Shown one piece after another: positions 44,074-52,960 of a stretch of 64,000 nt of DNA. Both the position numbers and the translations under genes were made by a program. Numbering within the stretch: the first letter of the stretch is position 1; every line of letters starts with the position of its first letter. The notes under the pieces were generated by a model. It searched no databases. It was given only the letters and a program-made list of their open reading frames with translations, and was not told the DNA's origin. This DNA comes from CAWBXL01 sp963837365. Lineage in GTDB: Bacteria; Acidobacteriota; Terriglobia; Terriglobales; Acidobacteriaceae. Location: assembly GCA_963837365.1 (NCBI GenBank), contig CAWIMW010000001.1:1178001-1242000 (forward strand), written 5' to 3'.

Positions 44074-44663
44074 GGCGTCATCTGCCCCATCGCCATGTAG
44101 TCCTGCACGGGAACGCCAAAAGCGTTGGCAATGCGGTTGAACATGGCAAACAGCGCAATGATGTAGACCGCCTCCGCAATCTGCTCTTCTTTCCAGCCGG
44201 CGTCGCGCAACGTTTGTACGTCCTCCGGCGTCGTGCGGTAAGCGGCCTTGGTGACCAGTTCTACGTAATTCATCAAAACTCTTTCCCCAGCGGTGAGATT
44301 GGCCTTGTTCAAATCACCTTCCAGGAAGGCGGCAACGGTCTGATCGTTTACGCCCTGCATCTTCAGGAAAAAGGCATGGCTGTCCAGGCAATAGTGGCAA
44401 CTATTGAGAAAAGAAACATAGCTGCCGATCATTTCTTTGTGGCGGCGTGAAAGGTGTCCATCTGAGAACTGTATGGTGTTGGAAAAATCCACCGCCTGCT
44501 TGAGGAAATCCGGGCGGGCGCTCAAGGACTTGAGAACTCCGGGGACCTGCTTGCGCCCCGAACCGGCGCGCCAGTAGTCGTAAGCTTCTGCGACTTCACC
44601 AGTGGCGTCGGCATCTTCGACCACCTTGATTTTGGTCGCTGGCGTGGCCTCGCCGTCATTCAT
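44070..44663 (-). CDS. AhpD-like peroxidase-related protein with CxxC
   Basis: 197 residues of the carboxymuconolactone decarboxylase/AhpD superfamily, uncharacterised peroxidase-related group. The redox motif is CHYC (Cys89, Cys92) followed by LDSHAFFL, and the C-terminal SIS-type helices LRDAGWKEEQIAEAVYIIALF are conserved. It would reduce hydroperoxides with thiol partners or serve as an adaptor. The start overlaps the permease stop by eight bases. It is the Cys-containing paralogue and internal control for the downstream UGA-containing gene. Confidence 0.9.
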   Translation of the reverse strand: MNDGEATPATKIKVVEDADATGEVAEAYDYWRAGSGRKQVPGVLKSLSARPDFLKQAVDFSNTIQFSDGHLSRRHKEMIGSYVSFLNSCHYCLDSHAFFLKMQGVNDQTVAAFLEGDLNKANLTAGERVLMNYVELVTKAAYRTTPEDVQTLRDAGWKEEQIAEAVYIIALFAMFNRIANAFGVPVQDYMAMGQMTP

Positions 44664-46023
44664 GGACAGCGCTCCTGCCCGCGGCGCGGCTCAAGACTTC
44701 GTAGACGGGGAGACCCGCAGCAACGATAGCCACCCCAAGCAGGGCCTGAGTCGGGTTCCGCATCAGGATCATGGCCAGCAATACCAGTACTAATAATAGA
44801 AAGACCAACGGAGTAAAAGGATAAGCGGGCGCAAGAATGGTGGCATGGGCTTCCTGATGGCGCGAGCGCACGACGAATATGCCGGCGACCGTCAAACCCA
44901 GATAGCCGACTGCGGCAAACATGAAATAAGGAATGATTTTCTCGAAGGACCCCAGCACAATAAGAACCGACGCGACCGCCCCCTGGATGGTGATCGCAAC
45001 CACCGGCGTGCCAAAGCGCGGATGAACCCGCGCCACTGCGGGCAGGAACAACCCGTCTTTGGCCATGGCGTAGTAAACGCGGGGGGCGAACATGATAAAT
45101 GCTGCCAAGCCTCCCAGGATGCACACCACAACAATCGCGGCAAATGCTACGCCGCCGCTGTGCCCGAAGATGGCCTCACCCGCCTGCGCCACAAAGGTTT
45201 CGCCTGAGGACACTGCATCCAGTGGAATCAGGTAAACAAACACAGCGCTGACCAGGATGTAAACCACCGTCACAATGGCAACGCCCAGCAACATGGCACG
45301 GGGAAGCGTTCTGCCAGGGTCACGAATCTCCCCGCTTAGCTTGCTGACATCCCACCAGCCTCCGAAAGAAAAGAAAGCGCCAATCAAGCCTCCGGCCAAA
45401 GCCGGACCCAGGCTTTCCGATCCAGGATGCTGCGCCACAAACGGCTGGAAGTTCGACCACGAACCGAGCCGGAAGAGGATGGCCCAAACCGTGATCAATC
45501 CCAGCGTGCCCAGCTTGAGCCAGGTGATCCAGCGCAAAAATCCGGCGCTGATGCGGATGCTAAGGATGTTCAAAACACACAATGCGCCGACGGCGATCAG
45601 TGCCGCGGCCTTGATGGTCACTGGGGACCAGTGGAATATGTAAGCCGCATATTCGGCCATGCCGACGCTGAGCGCAGCGGTCAGGCCGGGATCAAGCACC
45701 AGCAGACACATCCAGCCGAACAGGAAAGCTATCCGCGCCCCAAAGGTTTCGTGAAGGTACACATACTGGCCACCGGCACGGGGAAAGCGTCCGGCCAGCT
45801 CGCCAAAGCAGAGCGCGCCGCTCAAAGTCATGACTCCCACTGCGAGCCAAACGACCAAGAGCCAAAACGGTGAGCCCAGCGACTTCGCCATGCCTGCCGG
45901 GGTAAGAAAGATTCCTACGGCAATGGCACTCCCCGCCACGGCAGCAGTAGCGGAGCCCAGACCCAGTTCACGGCGCAGTCCATCGCTGGCGGCCGCGTTT
46001 GGCGTAGTCGTAGCGGTTGTCAT
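44656..46023 (-). CDS. APC superfamily amino acid permease
   Basis: 455 residues with about 12 hydrophobic helices. The first helix has SATAAVAGSAIAVGIFLTPAG and helix 6 the GGLIGAFFSFGGWWDVSKLSGEIRDPGRTLPRA segment common to LAT-type and related exchangers. Transports amino acids or polyamines by proton or sodium coupling; substrate not predictable. Lies four bases after the TonB-dependent receptor stop and overlaps the AhpD-like gene, so the four genes form an operon. Confidence 0.9.
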   Translation of the reverse strand: MTTATTTPNAAASDGLRRELGLGSATAAVAGSAIAVGIFLTPAGMAKSLGSPFWLLVVWLAVGVMTLSGALCFGELAGRFPRAGGQYVYLHETFGARIAFLFGWMCLLVLDPGLTAALSVGMAEYAAYIFHWSPVTIKAAALIAVGALCVLNILSIRISAGFLRWITWLKLGTLGLITVWAILFRLGSWSNFQPFVAQHPGSESLGPALAGGLIGAFFSFGGWWDVSKLSGEIRDPGRTLPRAMLLGVAIVTVVYILVSAVFVYLIPLDAVSSGETFVAQAGEAIFGHSGGVAFAAIVVVCILGGLAAFIMFAPRVYYAMAKDGLFLPAVARVHPRFGTPVVAITIQGAVASVLIVLGSFEKIIPYFMFAAVGYLGLTVAGIFVVRSRHQEAHATILAPAYPFTPLVFLLLVLVLLAMILMRNPTQALLGVAIVAAGLPVYEVLSRAAGRSAVHE

Positions 46024-46027
46024 TCGA

Positions 46028-48976
46028 TTAGAACGTCAACTTGGCTCCTAGTTGAAACGCCCTTGGCCCGCCCGAACCGAAGATGCCCCCGGCCTGCGAA
46101 ACCGGCTTCCCAAAATTGGTCGCTGAGATCACATTGTTAAAGCCGGAGTAGTTGGTGTTCGAGACGCCGAGGATGTTGGTCACATTGAACAGATTGAAGA
46201 CCTCCGCCAGCGCCTGTACGGATACACCCTCGTGAACGCGGAAGTTTTTGGACAAGCGCAAGTCGAAAGTATTGTAACTGTCGCTGAACTGAGCGTTCGA
46301 AGGAACGGTTGGCAGCCCCAGCTGAGTCAGGGCAGTATTCAATTCGGCGGCGTTATGAAACTGCCGGCCTCCGGCATTGCGGCTGAACCCCGGCACGCGC
46401 GAGCTATTGTCCGGCAGCCGTATGTCCATCGGAACACCCGAGGCAATCGTCCATAGCGGCGAGAGGCGCAGGCCAAATGGCAGGTCCGCTACGGCTTGCA
46501 GCACCAGCCGGTGGCGCTGGTCATTCGGCGCCGGTCCGTATTCCCGGTGCAGGTCGTTAGGGAACAGTGGCGGATAAGAAAACGGAATCTGGTCGTCGTT
46601 CGCGTAGTTCAGAGCTTTCGACAGCGTGTACGCCGCATGGAACTGGTAGCGGTTGGAAAATCGTTTGTCCACCGTCAGCCAGAGCGCGTCGTAATGCGTG
46701 TTTACGCTCGATTCCAGGTTCTTTACCACATCCGGCCCGCCTACAACCGGATTGAACACCGAGCCGACCGGGACGCCGATAATGAAGTGCGTACCCAGGT
46801 TGTGAATGCCATCCACTTTCACCACCCAATTTCGCACCGGCTCCCACTGCACGCCAAGATCGAACTGCTGCACCTCAGGGTTCTGGATGTTGTTATCAAT
46901 GATGTTGATGCCGCCTGCTCCGGCGCCAGGGAAAATAAATCCTGAGAACGGATTTGAGAGCGTCGGCGCTCCGGGAACAAAGAAACCAGTCATGGGATCA
47001 ATGAAAACTGGATTTCCCATTGGATCGGTAATCGCATTGCCGGCTCGCACTTCGACCGGTAATGCCCGCCCATCCAGGCCGCGCTCCAGGGATTCGATTT
47101 CCAGCGTGATGCGGTCGTAGTAAATGCCGTAGCCGCCGTGCAGACTCATGCGGCCTTCTTTAGTTGCCCAGTTGAAACCGATGCGAGGTCCCCAGTTGTT
47201 GGTGTCCTTGTGGCGGTTGCCGTGGTAGAAGGAATCCACGATGGGGTTGCGGTTGGCGTATCCACTGACATTGTTTACGTCGGTATCCAGTTCGTAGCGC
47301 AGTCCCAGATTGAGCGTGAACTGTGGATGCAGGTGCCAGTCGTCTTGCACGTAGAAGGCGATGTGGTTGTTATCGCAATTGGGCAGGACCAGTGGGCGAT
47401 CGGGAAATCCGCTGCGCAGGGTCACTGCGAACAACAGGTCTTCGTCGTTGATGACTCCGTCGTTGTTGTGATCAAAATTCGCAAAATCCTGTACGGCGAC
47501 AACCCGTCCATCCTGAAACACCGCCAGGTAAAACTTGTCATCCAGGCGCTGCACCTGCGCTCCAAAGCGGAAATTGTGCCTCCCGCGCGTCCAGGCCAGG
47601 CTATCGTCAAATTGCAGACGGTTCTGCCAGGTTTGCTGGGGTACCCGGAAAGACGCACCATCGGTGATGCTGGGGAAATCAATCTCCACCCCACGCTGTA
47701 CCGGGAAGGTGGAGTTGAAGAAATTATTGACGCTGAAACTGAACGTGTTCACCAAAGTGGGATTGATGACGCGCGTCCATGAAGTCAGAAAGTCCTGGAA
47801 GTTGTTCTTGAGGACCTGACGTTCAAGGGCAGTGGCCAGTGCAGTCTCCACGCCACTCAGTGCGGTGGAGGATTGCCGCTCGATCAAATAGCGGAAGGTA
47901 AGGCGGTCTTTATCGCTCACCTGCCAGTCGGCGCGGGCATTTCCCAGCGTGTCGTTTAGCGGAGCTGGAGCGAAGCCGGTGGAAATTGTCTGGCTGGCTA
48001 CGTCGCGCGTGCCCACCAGTGATCCGCCAAGTTCATCACGATATTCAAATGCCCCGAACCACCAGGCTTTGTCTTTGACCAACGGCCCACCCAGAGTGCC
48101 GGAGTACTGTTGCCGCCGGAAAGAAGGCGTGGTATTGCTCGCAGAGGGATTGAAGTTGATTGGTGTCGCCTGCAAGCTCTTGTCGCGTTCATACACGGAA
48201 GCCAGGCCGTGCAGTGTATTGCTTCCTGACTTGGTCACCACATTGATGACGGAAGACCCGGAGCGTCCCACCTCAGCCGAAAAACGGTTGGTAGCAATCT
48301 GAAATTCCTGCACCGCATCTTCCGGCACATTCAGCAGCATACCGCCCACGGCATCGTCGTTATCGTCAGAGCCGTCAATGCTTGTGTTCCCGCCGCGTCC
48401 CAACTGGCCGGCGGATGAAACCAGGAACGTGTTGGCCTTGGTGGGATCAAAGTTCGGCGCCGGAACATTCCCCGGAATGAGCAGAGAAAGCTCCGCGAAG
48501 TTGCGGCCGTTCAATGGCAGATTGTCGATCTGGTGTGCGCTCACCACACCATCAACGACCGAAGACACGGTATTCACCTGCGATGAAGCGTCCGCATCGT
48601 CAATCGTAATGACTGTTTTTTCTTTGCCGACGGCAAGCGGAATTTGCAGGTTTCGCTGCTGGCCCACAGCCAGGTTGACAACTGCATCGGCAACGGCAAA
48701 ACCGGGCGCCGAGACTTGGACTGCGTAGCTGCCCGGCAGCAGCCCGTTGAACACAAACAAGCCCGCAGCATTGGTGACGGTTGTCCGCTGAGTGCCGGTA
48801 GAAGTCCTCGTTGCAACAACCTGTGCGCCCTTGATCACTGCGCCTTGTGGGTCAGTGACGTCGCCGTTAAGTACAGCGGTCCCCAACTCCTGCGCAGTGG
48901 CGCACAGGCTTAACAACAGCAAAAATGCGGTGAAAAGCAGATTGCGTACAGAACCAGAGATCTGCACTTGAGGCAT
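46028..48976 (-). CDS. Oar-like TonB-dependent receptor with N-terminal carboxypeptidase-regulatory domain
   Basis: 982 residues from ATG 48976 (GAGAGG about five bases before it). Signal peptide (LLFTAFLLLLSLCATAQ), then a CarboxypepD_reg-like beta domain (TAVLNGDVTDPQGAVIKGAQVVATR), plug-like region with DNLPLNGRNFAELSLLIPG, then a large outer-membrane beta-barrel ending in FQLGAKLTF with terminal Phe. This is the TonB-dependent receptor/Oar family expanded in acidobacteria, taking up oligosaccharides, peptides or other large substrates. No TonB box is clearly seen. First gene of a four-gene operon with a permease and two AhpD-like proteins. Confidence 0.9.
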   Translation of the reverse strand: MPQVQISGSVRNLLFTAFLLLLSLCATAQELGTAVLNGDVTDPQGAVIKGAQVVATRTSTGTQRTTVTNAAGLFVFNGLLPGSYAVQVSAPGFAVADAVVNLAVGQQRNLQIPLAVGKEKTVITIDDADASSQVNTVSSVVDGVVSAHQIDNLPLNGRNFAELSLLIPGNVPAPNFDPTKANTFLVSSAGQLGRGGNTSIDGSDDNDDAVGGMLLNVPEDAVQEFQIATNRFSAEVGRSGSSVINVVTKSGSNTLHGLASVYERDKSLQATPINFNPSASNTTPSFRRQQYSGTLGGPLVKDKAWWFGAFEYRDELGGSLVGTRDVASQTISTGFAPAPLNDTLGNARADWQVSDKDRLTFRYLIERQSSTALSGVETALATALERQVLKNNFQDFLTSWTRVINPTLVNTFSFSVNNFFNSTFPVQRGVEIDFPSITDGASFRVPQQTWQNRLQFDDSLAWTRGRHNFRFGAQVQRLDDKFYLAVFQDGRVVAVQDFANFDHNNDGVINDEDLLFAVTLRSGFPDRPLVLPNCDNNHIAFYVQDDWHLHPQFTLNLGLRYELDTDVNNVSGYANRNPIVDSFYHGNRHKDTNNWGPRIGFNWATKEGRMSLHGGYGIYYDRITLEIESLERGLDGRALPVEVRAGNAITDPMGNPVFIDPMTGFFVPGAPTLSNPFSGFIFPGAGAGGINIIDNNIQNPEVQQFDLGVQWEPVRNWVVKVDGIHNLGTHFIIGVPVGSVFNPVVGGPDVVKNLESSVNTHYDALWLTVDKRFSNRYQFHAAYTLSKALNYANDDQIPFSYPPLFPNDLHREYGPAPNDQRHRLVLQAVADLPFGLRLSPLWTIASGVPMDIRLPDNSSRVPGFSRNAGGRQFHNAAELNTALTQLGLPTVPSNAQFSDSYNTFDLRLSKNFRVHEGVSVQALAEVFNLFNVTNILGVSNTNYSGFNNVISATNFGKPVSQAGGIFGSGGPRAFQLGAKLTF

Positions 48977-49220
48977 GAGTCCTCTCAATTTTTAGTCGAA
49001 AGAAGAGACTACTTTCCCTGCCCACAAGCAGGGATTAAGGTGCCGCCTCGCAACACTCACTGAGGTCGGCGGATTGGAGAACTCTACAGACGGGATAATT
49101 TGGTCACAATCCTACAAAAATACTAGAGAGGAGTTATTTGGACCCTTTCGGTTGGCTTTCGACCCGCAATATCCACGCCGAGGTCGCACTCGGTCTTGTG
49201 CTTCCCAGAACATTCTGTTT

Positions 49221-49265
49221 AGGCTGGCCACTCTTTTGGAAATGCGCAAAGAGTGGGCCAGCCTT
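49221..49265. terminator. Long hairpin in the gap between receptor and secreted-protein genes
   Basis: AGGCTGGCCACTCTTT and AAAGAGTGGGCCAGCCTT form a 16-bp stem with one bulged C and an 11-base loop. It lies in the 337-bp region 48977-49313, which otherwise contains only the receptor's presumed promoter. No U-tract follows on either strand, so termination of the minus-strand secreted-protein gene is plausible but not certain. Confidence 0.45.
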
Positions 49266-49313
49266 CGCAGGGTTGCTCCTCCCGGTTAGCTCGTGTCCGG
49301 TATGCAGCTGCTT

Positions 49314-49940
49314 TCAGTCAGGTGTAATCCGCTCCGCCTTGAGATCTCCCTTTGCCTCGAAGACCAAATTGTGAGAAAGATCAAAAACGTCGAACTTGAA
49401 GGAACCGTGATAGCTGTTGCCGCCCGGATCAACCGTTACCGTCTCGCTGATCACACCGGTTCCTGCGAGTTGGGAATTCTCGTCGAAACCCCAGAACGGA
49501 TGTTTGAGCTTGTAGGTCCTTGGCCCCACTTTCTCGTAGACCCCTAGGCAAACTGTGCCGGCGCCATTGGCGGGTTGTGGAGGCGCTGTGTCGTTCAGAA
49601 TTTCTACGCCGTCGCTGAGCCACATGTCGTAGCCCTCATCGAACGGCTGCCCGTCGGAGGTAAACAGCACATGCCACAAGCCCACGATTGAGGCGGAGTG
49701 GCTACCTGCTGCGGATGGCCCCTTCGACTTAACGAAATCTCCTGCCGACTGGAAGGCGGACATAACGGCAAATCCACCTCCGCTGGTACGGTGATCACAG
49801 GAGGCTTGTGCCGTCGAAGGGAATACCAGAGAGCACGCCAGGACTGCGATTGCCAGGCAGCCAAAGCCTTTGCTCATTTTTGCGAGAGAGCGTCTGAAGC
49901 CATTCGGGTTGTGGAAACAAATTTTCAATAGCGTTTGCAT
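49314..49940 (-). CDS. Secreted hypothetical protein, divergent from a winged-helix/TPR regulator
   Basis: 208 residues from ATG 49940 with GAGAGGAG upstream; a longer frame starts at 50015 without SD. An N-terminal signal region ends near PSTAQA. The mature part contains VGLWHVLFTSDGQPFDEGYDMWLSDGVEIL, AGTVCLGVYEKVGPRTYKLKHPFWGFDE, a repeated beta-rich pattern like a lipocalin-type barrel. Exported, one conserved Cys. Function unknown. Its promoter faces the regulator gene at 50180. Confidence 0.75.
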   Translation of the reverse strand: MQTLLKICFHNPNGFRRSLAKMSKGFGCLAIAVLACSLVFPSTAQASCDHRTSGGGFAVMSAFQSAGDFVKSKGPSAAGSHSASIVGLWHVLFTSDGQPFDEGYDMWLSDGVEILNDTAPPQPANGAGTVCLGVYEKVGPRTYKLKHPFWGFDENSQLAGTGVISETVTVDPGGNSYHGSFKFDVFDLSHNLVFEAKGDLKAERITPD

Positions 49941-50179
49941 AACTTGTTTTCTCCTCTCATGTCTTTTTTCTCCGCAGTAGACTCTGGGGCTGAACCTGGG
50001 CTGCGAATTAGGCATGGTTCACTCAACCGGGGCTAGCGGGTCAATGGTGGCGGTCTGACCATGCTCTGCAACGAGCCTCACGAGCTAACTGCCAGGTGGA
50101 ATTGGGTTCTTCGGAATTAAAAGGGCACGCCGTCCCTCCCTATGGTGGTACACTCTGGCCCAATAACGGGGGTGCGACC

Positions 50180-52066
50180 ATGTCTCCGCCGCATCCAGCA
50201 CCCGGAAAAGTACGATTCGGCCCCTTTGCGTTGGACCTTGAAACCGGGGAACTGCTCAAAGAGGGCGTGCGAATCAAGCTTCAGGATCAGCCCTTCCAGA
50301 TTCTCTGCATTTTGCTGGAGAAGCCCGGCCGTGTGGTGACCAGGGAAGAGTTGAAGAACCGGGTCTGGCCAGCCGACACATTCGTGGAATTTGACCAGGG
50401 TGTGTACAGCGCCGTCCGGCGTTTGCGCGATGCCCTATGCGACTCGGCCGAGTCTCCGCGTTACATCGAGACACTGGCGCGAAGAGGCTATCGCTTCATT
50501 GCGCCAGTGGAGAGCGGGAACGTCGTTCCCAGTCACACCGATCGGCCCATACTGGTTGCTTCGCACCCTCCTCGCCGCCGGTCTTGGGTCACTCTCGCTG
50601 GAGTGTCGCTCTTAGCGCTGTTTGCGATTGGCATTTCTTGGTTTGCCTGGCAGCGTTTCAAGACCGCGCCACCTGCCGCCCATCGCACTCCTGAGATTCA
50701 CATCCTGGCTGTACTGCCGCTGGAAAATCTCTCTCACGATCCCGAGCAGGAGTACTTCGCCGATGGCATGGCCGATGAGTTGGTCACGCAGCTGGGGCAG
50801 ATCAGCGCGGTCAAGGTCATCTCGCGAACTTCGGCCATGCACTACAAAGGCACCAAGAAGACGCTGCCCGAGATTGCCCGCGAACTCCACGTGGATGCCG
50901 TGATCGAGGGCTCCGTGCAGCGGTCGGGCAAGAGGGTGCGGGTCAACGCCCAACTGATCGAGGCCGCCACCGACCAACACCTGTGGGCGCACAGCTATGA
51001 ACGCGACCTGAGCGACACTTTGGTCCTGCAATCCGAGGTCGCGCAAGCGATCGTTCAGGAGATCGCGGCCCGGCTGACCCCGCAGGAGCAGAGTCGCCTG
51101 GCGAATGTTCGTACCGTGGATCCCCAGGCCCAGGACGAATACCTGCTGGGGCGCTACTACGAGAATAAGTGGACCGAAGAAAACTTACGGATTGCCATTG
51201 GGCGCTTCAAACAGGCAATCCTGAAGGACCCAGGTTACGCTCGCGCCTACGCGGGACTGGCAGACACCTACCGCGAAATGGGAGATCCTTACCGTGGGGG
51301 CCATCGTGCAATCGAAACTTTGCCTCAAGCAAAGGCAATGGCGATGAAAGCGCTGGAACTGGATCCCACACTTGGCGAGGCCCACAGCTCTCTTGCCAGC
51401 ATCGTCAATCTGTTGGACTGGGACTGGAAAGAGGCGGAGAAGCAATACCAGCTCGCGCTCCAGTTGAACCCCAGCTTCGCCCAGGGGCATTCGGACTACG
51501 GCATGTACCTGCAAGCGCTTGGGCGGAACGACGAAGCACGCACCCAGCTCAATCAGGCGATCGAACTGGATCCTTTGAGTAGTGCCTATCGAGGCAGACT
51601 GGGAACATTAGCGCTGATGTCGCGTGAGTACGATCTCGCCATTCAGCAATTCCAACGTATGGGCCCCGAGGGATCGAACGTTCCTCTGGCTTGGGCCTAC
51701 ATCATGAAGAAGCAGTATCCTGAGGCGATAAGCTTGTTGGAAATCATGATCGGGAAGTACGGCCGGAATCAGAATCTCCTTTCGTTTCTGGCGGAAGCAT
51801 ACGGTGATGCTGGAAGGAAGGACGACGCCGAACGGGTAATCCATGAGTTGCTGGCGCAAGCCCGGGTGAGCTATGTTCCGGCAAGCCACATTGCCGGCGC
51901 TTACATTGGGCTGCGCGACAAGAACCAGGTGATGAAATGGCTGGAGCAAGGGTTTGCGGAGCGGGACGAAGAAATGGTTTGGGTCAACGTGGCCCCCGAC
52001 CTGGATTTCATGCGTTCCGAGCCCCGCTTTCAGGCACTGCTGCGGCGGATGAACTTTCCCCGGTAG
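50180..52066 (+). CDS. CadC-like transmembrane regulator: winged helix, TolB-like and TPR domains
   Basis: 628 residues from ATG 50180. Residues 10-110 are a Trans_reg_C winged helix (VRFGPFALDLETGELLKEG, SPRYIETLARRGYRFIAPV). A membrane helix lies at 136-158, so the DNA-binding domain is cytoplasmic and the rest periplasmic. Then a TolB-like/adenylate-cyclase-associated domain (LAVLPLENLSHDPEQEYFADGMADELVTQL) and TPR repeats to the end. A one-component signal system sensing an extracytoplasmic cue. Divergent from the secreted protein at 49314, probably its regulator. Confidence 0.88.
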   Translation: MSPPHPAPGKVRFGPFALDLETGELLKEGVRIKLQDQPFQILCILLEKPGRVVTREELKNRVWPADTFVEFDQGVYSAVRRLRDALCDSAESPRYIETLARRGYRFIAPVESGNVVPSHTDRPILVASHPPRRRSWVTLAGVSLLALFAIGISWFAWQRFKTAPPAAHRTPEIHILAVLPLENLSHDPEQEYFADGMADELVTQLGQISAVKVISRTSAMHYKGTKKTLPEIARELHVDAVIEGSVQRSGKRVRVNAQLIEAATDQHLWAHSYERDLSDTLVLQSEVAQAIVQEIAARLTPQEQSRLANVRTVDPQAQDEYLLGRYYENKWTEENLRIAIGRFKQAILKDPGYARAYAGLADTYREMGDPYRGGHRAIETLPQAKAMAMKALELDPTLGEAHSSLASIVNLLDWDWKEAEKQYQLALQLNPSFAQGHSDYGMYLQALGRNDEARTQLNQAIELDPLSSAYRGRLGTLALMSREYDLAIQQFQRMGPEGSNVPLAWAYIMKKQYPEAISLLEIMIGKYGRNQNLLSFLAEAYGDAGRKDDAERVIHELLAQARVSYVPASHIAGAYIGLRDKNQVMKWLEQGFAERDEEMVWVNVAPDLDFMRSEPRFQALLRRMNFPR

Positions 52067-52148
52067 GATGCTTCCTTGATCCGAAGATGGAAGGTACTAT
52101 GCCTTTACGCCGGTTCCAAAATATGACCGAAAACGCAATAGTTCCTTT

Positions 52149-52184
52149 GCGCAAGTGAGGGGGCAATCTGCCCCTCATTTGCGC
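52149..52184. terminator. Bidirectional terminator hairpin
   Basis: GCGCAAGTGAGGGGGCA and TGCCCCTCATTTGCGC form a 16-bp stem with one bulged G, a G-T pair and a three-base loop. It lies between the convergent regulator and secreted-protein genes. No T-run follows; the long stem itself is the support. Confidence 0.65.
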
Positions 52185-52216
52185 CCCCTCCGGTTCCAGC
52201 GACATAGACACTGGTA

Positions 52217-52720
52217 TTAAAGACCGCGCCTCTTTCCAATGCTTATGGTCGCGATCACGCCTTGCTGTTCCGCGCCCGGAGGTCCAACGCTGGTGACCAC
52301 AGTGTCAATTTCACGACCTGCCCCGGCGATCACGAAGCTGGTATTCACGGGCGGGCGTCCATCGGTGAATTCAAGGGTGAAAGTGCCTGTGCAATCCGAG
52401 TTGACCTGGTAAGTGCCGGTCGCCAACGGATGGGTGAAATCGGACACGAGTATTCCATTGATGGTGACAGCGTCAATCTGGGAGAGCCCGCCGTGCCCGT
52501 CGAACGAAGTCATGGCCACGCCCTTTTGCAGACCCGTCGGGGTGCCCGGAGGGCCGGCTAGTTTGGCGCCATCGATGGTAAAGCTGTAGGTACCGCGAAT
52601 GAGAAAGTTGTTACAGAAACGAGAAGTAGGCAAGGACTGTGCTGACGCCGGCCCAACAACCAAAATGGTGGCTAGGAGTGTGGTCACAACAGCAATGCCT
52701 GTGTTAAGCATTCTTTTCAT
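52217..52720 (-). CDS. Secreted hypothetical protein, divergent from a second winged-helix/TPR regulator
   Basis: 167 residues from ATG 52720 with AGGAGAC upstream. Signal peptide (TGIAVVTTLLATILVVGPASAQ). Mature part: CNNFLIRGTYSFTIDGAKLAGPP, GVAMTSFDGHGGLSQIDAV, NSDCTGTFTLEFTDGRPP, a beta-rich pattern common in acidobacterial exported proteins with two Cys pairs. No catalytic motif. Function unknown. Confidence 0.8.
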   Translation of the reverse strand: MKRMLNTGIAVVTTLLATILVVGPASAQSLPTSRFCNNFLIRGTYSFTIDGAKLAGPPGTPTGLQKGVAMTSFDGHGGLSQIDAVTINGILVSDFTHPLATGTYQVNSDCTGTFTLEFTDGRPPVNTSFVIAGAGREIDTVVTSVGPPGAEQQGVIATISIGKRRGL

Positions 52721-52960
52721 GGAAGTCTCCTGATTTTCAGATTCCGGAATGTCCTGGGAAAATTTCACTGACCTAAAGTTGCGCCCGACAGGCCGCCATC
52801 CTCGGTCCGTGTGGCATGATGATGGCCTTCCTAAGCTCCATCCACAATGCAGCCGAGATGAAGAAAACGTGAAGACTGAGGCTGCGGGCAAGTACTTGAT
52901 AAACGAGGCTCTATCGTTCGAAACGCGGTACAATCAACCCCTCTCGGTGGGGGGACGCGG

